Positions 1-8,887 of a stretch of 64,000 nt of DNA are shown here, in pieces. Under the pieces are notes generated by a model. It did not search any database and was not told where the DNA came from. It worked only from the letters and a program-made list of their open reading frames with translations. The translations under genes were made by a program, and so were the position numbers. The number at the start of each line of letters is the position of its first letter. Position 1 is the first letter of the stretch. This DNA comes from Deinococcus hopiensis KR-140 (lineage in GTDB: Bacteria; Deinococcota; Deinococci; Deinococcales; Deinococcaceae): the NCBI RefSeq assembly GCF_900176165.1, contig NZ_FWWU01000009.1:2853001-2917000 (forward strand), read 5' to 3'.

Positions 1-179
1 AGGCTGCTCGCGGCGGCGGCCAGCGTCTCGCTGTTGCCGCCCAGCAACACGACGCTCGCGCCCGCGTGGGCCAGCGCCAGACTCACCACCCGGCCGTACC
101 CCTGGTCCGCGCCCGTCACCGCGACGACCTGGCCGGCCAGCAGCGTACCAGCAGAGGAAAAAGCAGAGGCGAGCGTCAT
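1..179 (-). CDS. SDR-family oxidoreductase, N-terminal fragment (runs off the window)
   Basis: Only the first 59 residues lie in the window. They begin MTLASAFSSAGTLLAGQ and continue into VVAVTGADQGYGRVVSLALAHAGA, which is the beta-alpha-beta start of a Rossmann fold with the TGxxxGxG-type cofactor loop of short-chain dehydrogenases. The family reduces or oxidises carbonyls or alcohols with NAD(P)(H); the substrate cannot be told from this fragment. The ATG at 179 has no Shine-Dalgarno sequence but has a -10 box 7 nt upstream, so it is probably translated leaderless. Confidence 0.75.
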   Translation of the reverse strand, partial: MTLASAFSSAGTLLAGQVVAVTGADQGYGRVVSLALAHAGASVVLLGGNSETLAAAASS

Positions 180-186
180 GCCGCTT

Positions 187-192
187 AGCATA
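187..192 (-). promoter_or_regulatory. Leaderless -10 box (TATGCT) for the SDR gene
   Basis: TATGCT on the minus strand lies 7 nt before the ATG at 179. It overlaps the outer base pairs of the hairpin at 188-228, so the end of one transcript and the start of the next share sequence. Confidence 0.55.
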
Positions 193-228
193 ACGCCCCT
201 GCCCGGCAGGCGGGCAGGGGCGTTATGC
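188..228 (-). terminator. Perfect 18-bp hairpin between zinc-ribbon gene and SDR gene
   Basis: Arms at 188-205 and 211-228 are perfectly complementary around a 5-nt loop. It lies just downstream of the 73-residue protein gene. There is no U-tract, so termination strength is uncertain. Confidence 0.6.
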
Positions 229-253
229 TTGCGAAGGGATGGCCCCGCGTGAA

Positions 254-475
254 TTAGCCCGCCTGGGGCAGGGGACGCAGGGCTCCTGCCGGAAGATCGC
301 CTGCACGGTGGCCCTGGTCGCAAGGCAGGCACCAGTACGCCTGATCACCGTCACGCAGGTCAAACAGCGCCAGCGGCTGACCACAGGAGGGACAGACGTG
401 GGCGTAACCGCGCCCGCTGTCCGGCAGGACCTCCTCTCCCTGCCGGGCCGAAGAAGTACGTAATGCCCGCTTCAT
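254..475 (-). CDS. Small zinc-ribbon protein, 73 aa
   Basis: A 73-residue basic protein with a CPSCGQPLALFD...YWCLPCDQ core: two CxxC pairs about 25 residues apart that should bind one zinc ion as a zinc ribbon. The role is unknown; such small ribbons act in nucleic-acid or protein binding. The start is supported by TATCAT 6 nt upstream (leaderless arrangement) with no Shine-Dalgarno sequence. Confidence 0.65.
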   Translation of the reverse strand: MKRALRTSSARQGEEVLPDSGRGYAHVCPSCGQPLALFDLRDGDQAYWCLPCDQGHRAGDLPAGALRPLPQAG

Positions 476-481
476 ATTCTG

Positions 482-487
482 ATGATA
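482..487 (-). promoter_or_regulatory. Leaderless -10 box (TATCAT) for the zinc-ribbon gene
   Basis: TATCAT on the minus strand is separated by 6 nt from the ATG at 475, fitting the TANNNT-N5-7-start pattern seen for many genes in this window. Confidence 0.5.
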
Positions 488-523
488 GCAGAAAACGCCA
501 CTGGAAGGAGGGTGGTGCGGGAA

Positions 524-1215
524 CTACAGGTCCGCCTCGTCGGTGGGGTCGTCCTGAACAGGCTGTGTGCCCGGCATTCCGCCCACCCGGCGGCGCTTTC
601 GCAGCATGGCGGGTTCCTTGTCGAGGTTGAAGACGAAATGGCGGGGGCGGCGGTCACGCAGCCAGGTTTCCAGCGCCACCAGCCGGGGCCGAAAGCGGAT
701 GAACTCGCGCAGCTGCCGCAACGGCACGAAGCGGGCCTCCTGCACGTCGCGGTCCGGATCGCGCGGCGCGAGGGTGCCGCCCACCTCCCGGCCGGTGTAG
801 AAGAACTGAAGGTGGTGGCCCCAGGTCTGGGCCTGAAACTCGACGATAAAGGCCAGATCGCGCAGTTCCACCACCAGACCCGTCTCCTCGTACGTCTCGC
901 GGCGCGCGCCCTCCTGCACGAGTTCCCCAGCTTCGAGTCCGCCCTTGGGCAGCGACCAGCGGCCCCGCTCGCGCACGAGCAGAATCTCCTCACCCCGCAG
1001 CACGATGCAGCCCACACCGATTCGCGGCTCGGCGAGTGGGCGCTTTTGCCCGCGCTTGGTGGGGGCGGCGGGCACAGGCACGCTGGTCGCGCCCGACACC
1101 TGCCCCGGCAGTGGGGGCTGTCCGCTCCCCTGACCTGGCCCCCGTACACCCCGCCGCCGCCTGCGCCGCCGCTGCGCGCCCGCTCCGCCGGGCGCCACCT
1201 TGGCGTCTTCCGGCA

Positions 1216-1216
<1 letters not shown>
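524..1216 (-). CDS. Nudix hydrolase with basic N-terminal extension
   Basis: A 230-residue protein with a clear Nudix box at about residues 92-114 (GGLEAGE, then REtyEETGL), whose glutamates bind Mg2+ for hydrolysis of nucleoside diphosphates linked to another group X. Residues 1-60 form a low-complexity Arg/Gly/Pro-rich extension outside the Nudix fold; residues 186-230 are an extra basic tail. The ATG shares one base with the dnaB stop (TGATG), so translation is probably coupled to dnaB. Deinococcus carries many Nudix paralogues, so the substrate cannot be assigned. Confidence 0.9.
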
Positions 1217-2562
<1,346 letters not shown>

Positions 2563-2911
2563 GCAAACCTTTCGCGCACGGGGCTGCCAGCGCTCGCCCG
2601 AAGGGAGGAGCCCGCCACAGCCGCACGTGCAGGGAGTGAAATGGGGGTGGAGCCAGTGGCCCCATTCGCCCAGGCCTCCTCTTCAACGGGAAGAGACCGG
2701 GCAGAACTGCCGCGCATCATACCACCGCGCCCCTGGCCCTGGCTTACCCCCAGTACCCCCGCCTGCAGGGAGTGGCGTAAGAGTCCTGTTAGAGAGTTCT
2801 GATTACTCTGATCTCAGCAAGGACGGGAGACACCCGGACCTGCAAGCCATAAAAAGGCCTGAGGGACCATCCTTCTATCCCTTATCCCGCAGGGCCACCC
2901 AGGAGAACACC
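2563..2911. other. Intergenic region between divergent dnaB and pilin genes
   Basis: These 349 bases hold the promoters of dnaB (minus) and the pilin (plus). An AT-richer stretch at about 2790-2860, including a run of A near 2850, is the likely pilin promoter and leader region, but no convincing -35/-10 pair is visible. The pilin ribosome site AGGAG is at 2901-2905. No ORF or repeat was found. Confidence 0.5.
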
Positions 2912-3313
2912 ATGAAGAACACCACCCAGGGCTTTACCCTCATCGAGCTGCTGATCGTTATCGCCATCATCGGAATCCTGGCGGCCGTGCTGATCCCCAA
3001 CCTGCTGAACGCCCGTAAGGCGGCGAACAACACCGCCGCGAGCAGCATGCTGCGCAACGCGGTCACGGCAGCCGAAGCCTACCGCTCGGCCAGCGGAACC
3101 ACCCTGACCGCCTCTACCGAGTGTAAGGACCCCAACGTCCTGAACCTGACGGCCCTGCCCGCCAGCGTGACCGCCTGCCAGATTCAGCAGAACGCCAACG
3201 GTACGGTCGGGTACTCCACCTCCAGCAACAACGTGAGCTACCAGTGGGACGGCAAGACCATGAAGGGCCCGGCCGAAAGCGCCACCGCTGCTATGCCCTC
3301 CCTCCCCTCCTAA
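2912..3313 (+). CDS. Type IV pilin (prepilin), 133 aa
   Basis: A short basic leader (MKNTTQG) precedes the prepilin peptidase site G7|F8 and the conserved segment FTLIELLIVIAIIGILAAVLIP with Glu5 of the mature protein. This is the class III signal and N-terminal helix of type IVa pilins. Two later cysteines, in STECKD and VTACQI, could form the C-terminal disulfide. The protein ends in Ser. The start is fixed by AGGAG at 2901-2905. It is followed by its own terminator and then by a ligase-pilin fusion whose pilin part is clearly homologous. Expected to be assembled by a type IV pilus or related machine for adhesion, motility or DNA uptake. Confidence 0.93.
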   Translation: MKNTTQGFTLIELLIVIAIIGILAAVLIPNLLNARKAANNTAASSMLRNAVTAAEAYRSASGTTLTASTECKDPNVLNLTALPASVTACQIQQNANGTVGYSTSSNNVSYQWDGKTMKGPAESATAAMPSLPS

Positions 3314-3336
3314 GTATAACCACCCTATAACTACAC

Positions 3337-3364
3337 TAAAACGCCCCGAAAACGGGGCGTTTTA
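3337..3364 (+). terminator. Rho-independent terminator after the pilin gene
   Basis: Perfect 12-bp arms (3337-3348 and 3353-3364) around an AAAA loop; the right arm ends in TTTT. It separates transcription of the abundant pilin from the ligase-pilin gene 25 bp downstream, though partial read-through is possible. Confidence 0.85.
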
Positions 3365-3388
3365 ACATTACAGAGCTGAGGTCTACAA

Positions 3389-5161
3389 ATGAGGGCTTAC
3401 AAGTTCGCCCTGGTCCTGTTCGTCATCCTCGCAATTTTTCTTGTTGTTCCATTCGGTGGAACGAATGTGCTTAATTCTCTGTATCGGCCACATATCATAC
3501 TAATGTATAGCTTTGCAGCTACATTTCCTTTTGTTGGCCTGGCTATGGCCACCAGGGGGCAATCCTTGGTGGAGGTTTTGCAAAAAAAGCAGTTCAAACC
3601 TTGGGCCTTGCTTCTTTTTATTTATAGCGCTTGGATTATTTTTACAAGTGCGCAGTCTCCGATGCCGGGTTTTGCTTTTCTTGGTACCTCCTATCTGGGG
3701 TTTGGAAGCATTGCTATCATCTCAAATATCCTAATTCTCTTGGTTTTTTCTAAATATGCACCCGTTTCAAGGCTGATACAGGTTTTCATAATCAGTACAG
3801 TTATTATGTTGTTTATCTCCATCATTGAGGCTATAGGTTGGCGACCATTGCATTTTATAATGCAGGGTCGAAACATAGCATATCCAGCCGCCACTGTCGG
3901 CCTAAGACAGCACCTTGCCGGATGGTTTACCATGATGGCCCTTGCTCCTATTTTTTTCTGGCGTGGAAAAAGTTTAGATCGTAGTTTTTGGATCTGGATG
4001 GGAAGCGGTCTAATCGGGGTTGCTATATGCAAGAACAGTGCGGCTTCAATAGCCACGCTCCTTAGCTTAATAATTTGGTCAATATACGGGCAAGGCACCA
4101 GAAGGGTTCCAGCAATAAGAACAACAATCATATTTATATGCCTGGCCCTTGCGTTACCACCAGCGATCAAATCAGTAAATCATGCTCTGGGCTTCGAAGA
4201 CTATGAGCAAAAAAATTATGCCTCAGGGCTAACGCTTTCTACACGCATCATTTTATGGAAAGCCGCGGCAAGAGCTACTAAGGAGCGGCCCATTCTGGGA
4301 TGGGGAGATGAAACCTTTGCCTGGCAGGTATTTCAACATTTAACCCCCTCCGAATCCGAACGTCTCATTAGAATGGAAGCCGGGATTCCTGAAGACAATT
4401 TGGTTATTCATTCTGATGGTAATTACTCTTATTATTCACCCAATAAACCGCAAGACGTTAAAAAGGGTATTCTTTTATACATAAGGCCTCACAATATCAT
4501 TTTTGATGAAGCATATAGTCACGGAATCATAGGCCTTGTATTATTGTCTCTATCACTGTTTTATATTTTTACCTCCATAAGAAGGAGTGACCGAATGCCA
4601 CTTCTAATTGCCCTTATCCCATACCCAGTTTCCCTGCTAGCGCTTTTTTATGTTCCTACAGTTACCCCTCTATTCTTTATTTTATTGGGTACTGCTATAT
4701 TTGACTCAAATAGTCCCACATCAACGTCCGACAGAGATTCCAGCACAGGACAGAAGGACCCAATTTATCCTAACAACAAGTCCAGATATAATTCCGGATT
4801 TACTATTATAGAGATGCTATTCGTAATACTAATTTTAGGTATATTGACCTCTCTTCTCGTTCCACAGCTTCTTAAGTCCAGAGCTCTAGCCAATAACTCC
4901 GCTGCTCAGTCTCTGGCAAGAAATATGGTCACTATGGTCGAGATAGCCAAATCAACGTCTGGTTCGGGCAACTTGTACACCACTGCTACCGACTGCACCC
5001 CCGATTTAATACCGTCTCTGCCATCAAATATATTACTGTGCCAAGTTAAGCAAGATGCCAACGGCACCTACAGCCTGGTTCGGTCCTCCACCAACGCCTA
5101 CTTCCACTTTAATGGCAAGGCGACGGAAGGACCTCTAAGCTCTCCTCCTTCAGCTTGGTAA
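3389..5161 (+). CDS. O-antigen-ligase-like membrane protein fused to a C-terminal prepilin
   Basis: A 590-residue protein in one open frame. Residues 1-~445 are a polytopic membrane protein of the O-antigen ligase/polymerase type (Wzy_C-like). It carries the landmarks RPILGWGDETF and, in a large loop, RPHNIIFDEAYSHGIIGL with His368. A polar Ser/Thr/Asp-rich linker (about 446-468) leads to SGFTIIEM: a second prepilin cleavage site (G470|F471, Glu475) and a full pilin of 120 residues. That pilin is homologous to the one at 2912, including the two cysteines and the DANGTY/NANGTV motif. No start codon with a ribosome site precedes the pilin part, so it is probably made only as the fusion. Family knowledge: such ligases transfer lipid-linked glycan to pilin or lipid A, and pilO lies next to pilA in some Pseudomonas. 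Two sampled 60-base lines have 25 and 20 G+C, far below the neighbours, which suggests transfer. Start: GAGG 7 nt before the ATG. Confidence 0.88.
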   Translation: MRAYKFALVLFVILAIFLVVPFGGTNVLNSLYRPHIILMYSFAATFPFVGLAMATRGQSLVEVLQKKQFKPWALLLFIYSAWIIFTSAQSPMPGFAFLGTSYLGFGSIAIISNILILLVFSKYAPVSRLIQVFIISTVIMLFISIIEAIGWRPLHFIMQGRNIAYPAATVGLRQHLAGWFTMMALAPIFFWRGKSLDRSFWIWMGSGLIGVAICKNSAASIATLLSLIIWSIYGQGTRRVPAIRTTIIFICLALALPPAIKSVNHALGFEDYEQKNYASGLTLSTRIILWKAAARATKERPILGWGDETFAWQVFQHLTPSESERLIRMEAGIPEDNLVIHSDGNYSYYSPNKPQDVKKGILLYIRPHNIIFDEAYSHGIIGLVLLSLSLFYIFTSIRRSDRMPLLIALIPYPVSLLALFYVPTVTPLFFILLGTAIFDSNSPTSTSDRDSSTGQKDPIYPNNKSRYNSGFTIIEMLFVILILGILTSLLVPQLLKSRALANNSAAQSLARNMVTMVEIAKSTSGSGNLYTTATDCTPDLIPSLPSNILLCQVKQDANGTYSLVRSSTNAYFHFNGKATEGPLSSPPSAW

Positions 5162-5185
5162 AGGGTCTTTCAGCTACGGAAGCAG

Positions 5186-5191
5186 TAAAAT
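5186..5191 (+). promoter_or_regulatory. Leaderless -10 box (TAAAAT) for the DUF1802 gene
   Basis: TAAAAT ends 6 nt before the ATG at 5198 and no Shine-Dalgarno sequence is present, so the gene probably has its own leaderless promoter directly after the fusion gene. Confidence 0.55.
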
Positions 5192-5197
5192 GAACAA

Positions 5198-5749
5198 ATG
5201 GTCTTTTCAATCAAAGAATGGGACGCCCAGTGCCAGGCCCTTACCACCGCCCGCACCGCCCTCCTGATCCGTAAGGGCGGCATTATGGAAACGCACGGTG
5301 GCTTTGAGGTAGAGCACAGGCAATTCCTCCTCTACCCCACCTTTCTCCACCAAAACCCAGCAGAGCTGCGCCCGGAGTTCATCTCCATGCTGCGCGACGA
5401 TCCACAGCCTGGTCAGATCGTCCTGACCGCCCTCGCCGAAGTCGTGGCAGTCCACAAGGTTGAGACGTTGGAGCAGGCCCTCGCTCTTGAGCCGTACCAG
5501 GCCCTGACCGCCGGAGCCATTGAGCGGCGTTTTCACTACCGCAACCGGCCCTGGGTCCACGCCCTGCTGCTGCGGGTGCGCCCAGTGGCCCAGCCGCTGG
5601 TACTGGAGGAGACGCCCGAGATGCTGGGCTGCGTCAGCTGGGTGCCCCTTCCCGAAATAAGGATTGAGGCCCAAGAATCCGTGCTGCGCGAAGAGGCGCT
5701 GACGCAACTTCAGGAAGAAGTCGGGGGCATTCTTCGACCCCAGGCCTGA
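5198..5749 (+). CDS. DUF1802 family protein
   Basis: A 183-residue soluble protein that matches what I remember of DUF1802: an N-terminal WDAQCQAL...LLIRKGGI, a central FLLYPTFLHQ, and a later RHFHYRNRPWVHALLLRV-like segment (here RRFHYRNRPWVHALLLRV). The function of the family is unknown. The base composition returns to high GC here, so it is outside the AT-rich island. It is followed by a terminator. Confidence 0.75.
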   Translation: MVFSIKEWDAQCQALTTARTALLIRKGGIMETHGGFEVEHRQFLLYPTFLHQNPAELRPEFISMLRDDPQPGQIVLTALAEVVAVHKVETLEQALALEPYQALTAGAIERRFHYRNRPWVHALLLRVRPVAQPLVLEETPEMLGCVSWVPLPEIRIEAQESVLREEALTQLQEEVGGILRPQA

Positions 5750-5758
5750 ACCGTCCCA

Positions 5759-5790
5759 CAAAGGGCCCCGCCAATAGACGGGGCCTTTTC
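5759..5790 (+). terminator. Terminator after the DUF1802 gene
   Basis: AAGGGCCCCG and CGGGGCCTTTTC form a GC-rich stem with one bulged base and a T-run on the right side. Confidence 0.75.
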
Positions 5791-5927
5791 GTTTGCAGGG
5801 CTGAGAGCAGTTGTCAAAGTGCGGACTTCTTTTTGACCGGGCCCAGCGGGTGACCTTGAGTGGGCCCTGGGGAGAATGGGGCCGTGAGGGCTGCTCTTCC
5901 TCTCGCGGCGCAATCCGGACAAATGCG

Positions 5928-6392
5928 CTAGGGCGTGGCCGCTTCCAGATCGTAGTTGTTCAGAATCTCGGTCTGGATGTCGGACGTGCCGTTGTAGATG
6001 TTCCAGCCGTATTTGGTGCCTGCAAAAAACTGACCGTCGCGCTGGGAGTACACGAGCAGCTTGCCGCTGTCACGGCTGAGCACAGTATCTCCAGCGTTGA
6101 AGCGCCCGTTGTTGTCGGCGTCACGGAAGACGATGACCCGGTAGGTGCCGTAGGGAACGTTGCGCGGCAGGGTCAGGGTGTAGCCGCCGGTCAGAAACTT
6201 GTCAATCACCTGCGCCTGGTTGCTGTCGAAGACGTACTGGCCCTTGTTGTAGCCGACGATGGCGAGGCCCAGATTCTGATTGGGACTGAAACCCTTCAGT
6301 TGACCGGAGACGGCGGCGCTGCGGGTGCCGAAAATGCTGCAGGAGCTGAGGGTGACCAGGGCAACGGCGGACAGGGCGAGGAGCTTTTGCAT
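5928..6392 (-). CDS. Predicted lipoprotein, 154 aa
   Basis: The N-terminus MQKLLALSAVALVTLSSCSIFG is a lipoprotein signal peptide with lipobox LSSC; Cys18 would be lipidated. The mature part (SGQLKGFSPNQ...YRVIVFRDADNNGRFNAGDTVL) looks like a small beta-sandwich and has a DADNNGRFNAGD loop that resembles a calcium-binding loop. Function unknown. A longer frame exists upstream, but the ATG at 6392 is preceded by AAGGAGG at ideal distance and gives the signal peptide, so it is preferred. Confidence 0.75.
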   Translation of the reverse strand: MQKLLALSAVALVTLSSCSIFGTRSAAVSGQLKGFSPNQNLGLAIVGYNKGQYVFDSNQAQVIDKFLTGGYTLTLPRNVPYGTYRVIVFRDADNNGRFNAGDTVLSRDSGKLLVYSQRDGQFFAGTKYGWNIYNGTSDIQTEILNNYDLEAATP

Positions 6393-6526
6393 GGCGTGAA
6401 ACCTCCTTGGGTGATGCCTGTACCGTACGGGGCCAGGGGGCGGAGTGGCTACGGGAGAACCCTTCCCGCTTGGCTCAGCGGACACTCATTGGAGGGCTTT
6501 TGTGGGCGCCAGAGCTGACGTGGGGT

Positions 6527-6554
6527 TTAGACAGTCCCTGACGGCGGCTATAGT
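6527..6554 (+). promoter_or_regulatory. Promoter with leaderless -10 (TATAGT) for the methyltransferase gene
   Basis: TATAGT at 6549-6554 lies 7 nt before the ATG at 6562, with a weak -35 (TTAGAC, 6527-6532) 16 nt upstream. No ribosome site is present. Confidence 0.55.
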
Positions 6555-6561
6555 GGCGGGT

Positions 6562-7317
6562 ATGCACGAACGCCCGTTCACTGCACTGGCCGCGGTCTAT
6601 GACGCGATCATGGCCGATGTGGAGTATGACCACTGGGCCGACTTTGTGTTGACCTACGCGCGCGATGGAGAACTGGAGGCGGACCTGGCGCTGGACCTGG
6701 CCTGCGGTACGGGCGGCTTCACGCGCGAACTGCTGAACGCTGGCCTGCGGGTTCACGGCCTGGACGGCAGCACGGAAATGCTGAAGGTGGCCCGGCAGCG
6801 ACTTCCCGCCGAGGTCACGCTGAGTCAGGGTGACCTGCGAACCTTCAATCTGGGCATGACCTTCGATCTGGTGACCTGCGTTTTCGACAGCCTGAACAAC
6901 CTGCTGACGCTGGAGGACCTGGGCATGGCCCTGAGGCGAACGGCAGCCCACCTGCGTCCCGGCGGCCTCCTCGCCTGCGACCTGAACACCCAGCTGGGCG
7001 TGCGCGAGTTGTGGGAGGAAAACGCCATCGAAGGGCTGGCCCACACGCCCGAGGGCCGGGAAGTGCATTACCACTGGTCCCACCACTACGACGCCGCGAC
7101 TGAAACTGGGGTGGTCCAGGCCTTTTGCCGGGTGGAGGACGGCGCGGGAGGCTGGGACGAATTTACCGAGCTTCACCGCGAGCGCGGCTATGACCCGGCA
7201 GACCTCAAACCCCTTCTCGACTCGGCGGGATTTACGCGCTGGGAGACCGTGGAGTATCCCGACTACGCGCCGCCCACACCGGAAACCCCACGCATCTGGG
7301 TGTTCGCATGGAAGTGA
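6562..7317 (+). CDS. Class I SAM-dependent methyltransferase
   Basis: A 251-residue protein. Motif I (ALDLACGTGGFTREL) binds S-adenosylmethionine, followed by the acidic VHGLDGSTEML and the DLVTCVFDSLNNLL motif IV region. It resembles small Methyltransf_25-type enzymes; the acceptor is not evident. The start chosen is the ATG 7 nt behind TATAGT; the upstream in-frame extension has no support. The 3' end overlaps gpsA by 10 bp, so it heads a three-gene unit with gpsA and the HD hydrolase. Confidence 0.88.
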   Translation: MHERPFTALAAVYDAIMADVEYDHWADFVLTYARDGELEADLALDLACGTGGFTRELLNAGLRVHGLDGSTEMLKVARQRLPAEVTLSQGDLRTFNLGMTFDLVTCVFDSLNNLLTLEDLGMALRRTAAHLRPGGLLACDLNTQLGVRELWEENAIEGLAHTPEGREVHYHWSHHYDAATETGVVQAFCRVEDGAGGWDEFTELHRERGYDPADLKPLLDSAGFTRWETVEYPDYAPPTPETPRIWVFAWK

Positions 7318-8285
7318 AGGGAGCCGTCCCCGTTCTCGGGGCTGGTGGCTGGGGCACTGCGCTCGCCGTGGCCCTCGTGCGCGCCGGGCATTCGGCCCGG
7401 TTGTGGGCCCGCCGCACGGACGTGGCCGCCCGGTTGGCCGAAGTCCGGGAGAACCGGGAATACCTCCCTGGAGTGACGCTGCCGAAAGGGATGGAGGTCA
7501 CGGCAGACTTGGGCAAAGCTGTGGGGACAGCCTCCTTCGTCCTTGCCGCTGTGCCCAGCATCGGTCTACCTGACCTGCTGGCCGAGTTGCCCCCACACCT
7601 CGGCCTCGTGATCTGCGCGAAGGGCCTGGCCCCCGATGGCGGAAGGCTGACCGACCTGGCGCGCGAGCAGGGCTTTACCCGGGTGGCGGTCCTGAGCGGA
7701 CCCAACCACGCCGAGGAAGTCGGGCGTGGCCTGCCCGCCGCAACGGTGGTGGCAAGTACGGACCGCACGCTGGCGAAAGAGGTGCAGGCGGCCCTCCTCT
7801 CGCCTGCCCTGCGCGTGTATACCAGCACGGACGAGGTGGGCGTAGAACTCGGCGGCGTGCTGAAAAACGTGATTGCCCTGGCGGCTGGAATGGGTGACGG
7901 CCTGAACCTCGGCGACAACGCCAAGGCGGCCCTGATGACCAGGGGCCTGCGTGAGATGGGCCGTTACCTCGTCTCGCAGGGCGCGCACGAGGACACGGTG
8001 TACGGCCTGAGCGGTCTGGGTGACCTGATCGCCACGTCCACCAGCCGCCACAGCCGCAACCGCGCCGCTGGGGAAGCATTGGCACGTGGAGAGAATCCAC
8101 AGCAGGGTGGCAAGGTGGTGGAGGGACTGCGCACAGCAGGCCTGCTCGAAGCGTGGGCCACCGCGCACGGCCATGACCTGCCCATCGTGCAGGCGGTGGC
8201 CCGGGTGGCGCGGGGCGAGTGGACTCCGACGGAGGGCATCGCGGAGCTGATGGGCCGGGGCGCCAAGGCGGAACTCGGTGAATGA
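7308..8285 (+). CDS. gpsA: Glycerol-3-phosphate dehydrogenase [NAD(P)+]
   Basis: A 325-residue cytosolic enzyme that reduces dihydroxyacetone phosphate to sn-glycerol 3-phosphate for phospholipid synthesis. The N-terminal Rossmann motif is VLGAGGWGTALA. Then come the family motifs CAKGL, LSGPNHAEEV and ELGGVLKNVIALAAGMGDGL with the catalytic Lys, and GLSGLGDLIATSTSRHSRNR. Length is normal for the family. It overlaps both neighbours (10 bp and 8 bp), indicating coupled translation. Confidence 0.96.
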   Translation: MEVKGAVPVLGAGGWGTALAVALVRAGHSARLWARRTDVAARLAEVRENREYLPGVTLPKGMEVTADLGKAVGTASFVLAAVPSIGLPDLLAELPPHLGLVICAKGLAPDGGRLTDLAREQGFTRVAVLSGPNHAEEVGRGLPAATVVASTDRTLAKEVQAALLSPALRVYTSTDEVGVELGGVLKNVIALAAGMGDGLNLGDNAKAALMTRGLREMGRYLVSQGAHEDTVYGLSGLGDLIATSTSRHSRNRAAGEALARGENPQQGGKVVEGLRTAGLLEAWATAHGHDLPIVQAVARVARGEWTPTEGIAELMGRGAKAELGE

Positions 8286-8844
8286 GGCAGCGCTCGTGAA
8301 GGCGGCAGAGCGCTTCGCCCAGCCCTTCTACGGCGAACCACACCGCGCCTACCACAACGTCGCGCATGTGGCGTCGATGCTGGCTGCCCTCGCGTCACGC
8401 GGCGTCCTGACCTCCACCCTGGCCCTCGCCGCCTGGGGACACGACCTGATCTATGACCCCCGCGCAGGGGACAACGAGGAGCAGAGCGCGGAGGTGTTCG
8501 GGGAATGGCTGACGGCGCAGGGAGCTGATGCCCGGCTGGCGCAAGGGGTAAGGGGGCTGATTCTCGCCACCAAGCACAGCGCACCTCCGGCAACCCGGGG
8601 GGAGGCGCTGCTCGTGGACGCTGATCTCAGCATTCTTGGGGCAGCGCCGGAAGCGTTCGCCGCCTATGACCGGGCCATCCGGCAGGAATACCGTCACGTC
8701 CCTACGCTGCGCTACAGCACCGGGCGCAAGAAGGTGCTGCAGGGTTTTCTGGAGCGGAAACGAATTTACACGGCGCCGGAGTTCGCCGGGTTGGAGGATC
8801 AGGCCCGGACCAATCTTGAAGCGGCCATCCGTGAATTGAAATAA
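8278..8844 (+). CDS. HD-domain metal-dependent phosphohydrolase
   Basis: A 188-residue protein with YHNVAHV near residue 26, AAWGHDLIYD (the HD doublet) and a later LLVDADLSILG, the pattern of the predicted HD-superfamily hydrolases grouped as COG4339. These bind divalent metal and are thought to hydrolyse phosphoesters; the substrate is unknown. It starts with GTG at 8278, overlapping the gpsA stop by 8 bp, and ends at a terminator. Confidence 0.85.
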   Translation: MNEAALVKAAERFAQPFYGEPHRAYHNVAHVASMLAALASRGVLTSTLALAAWGHDLIYDPRAGDNEEQSAEVFGEWLTAQGADARLAQGVRGLILATKHSAPPATRGEALLVDADLSILGAAPEAFAAYDRAIRQEYRHVPTLRYSTGRKKVLQGFLERKRIYTAPEFAGLEDQARTNLEAAIRELK

Positions 8845-8874
8845 CAGACCGCCCCTGGAGGGGCGGGTCTGTTC
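8843..8874. terminator. Bidirectional terminator between HD gene and the ATP synthase operon
   Basis: AACAGACCGCCCCT pairs with AGGGGCGGGTCTGTT with one extra base. It sits between convergent genes and probably ends both the HD transcript and the atp operon. Confidence 0.75.
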
Positions 8875-8887
8875 GTTGCCGTCGCGC

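Noticed and set aside
3389..5161. That the ligase-pilin fusion is only an ORF-calling artefact of two adjacent genes
   Set aside because: The frame is continuous through a low-complexity polar linker with no start codon and ribosome site before the pilin part. A sequencing error cannot be wholly excluded without resequencing.
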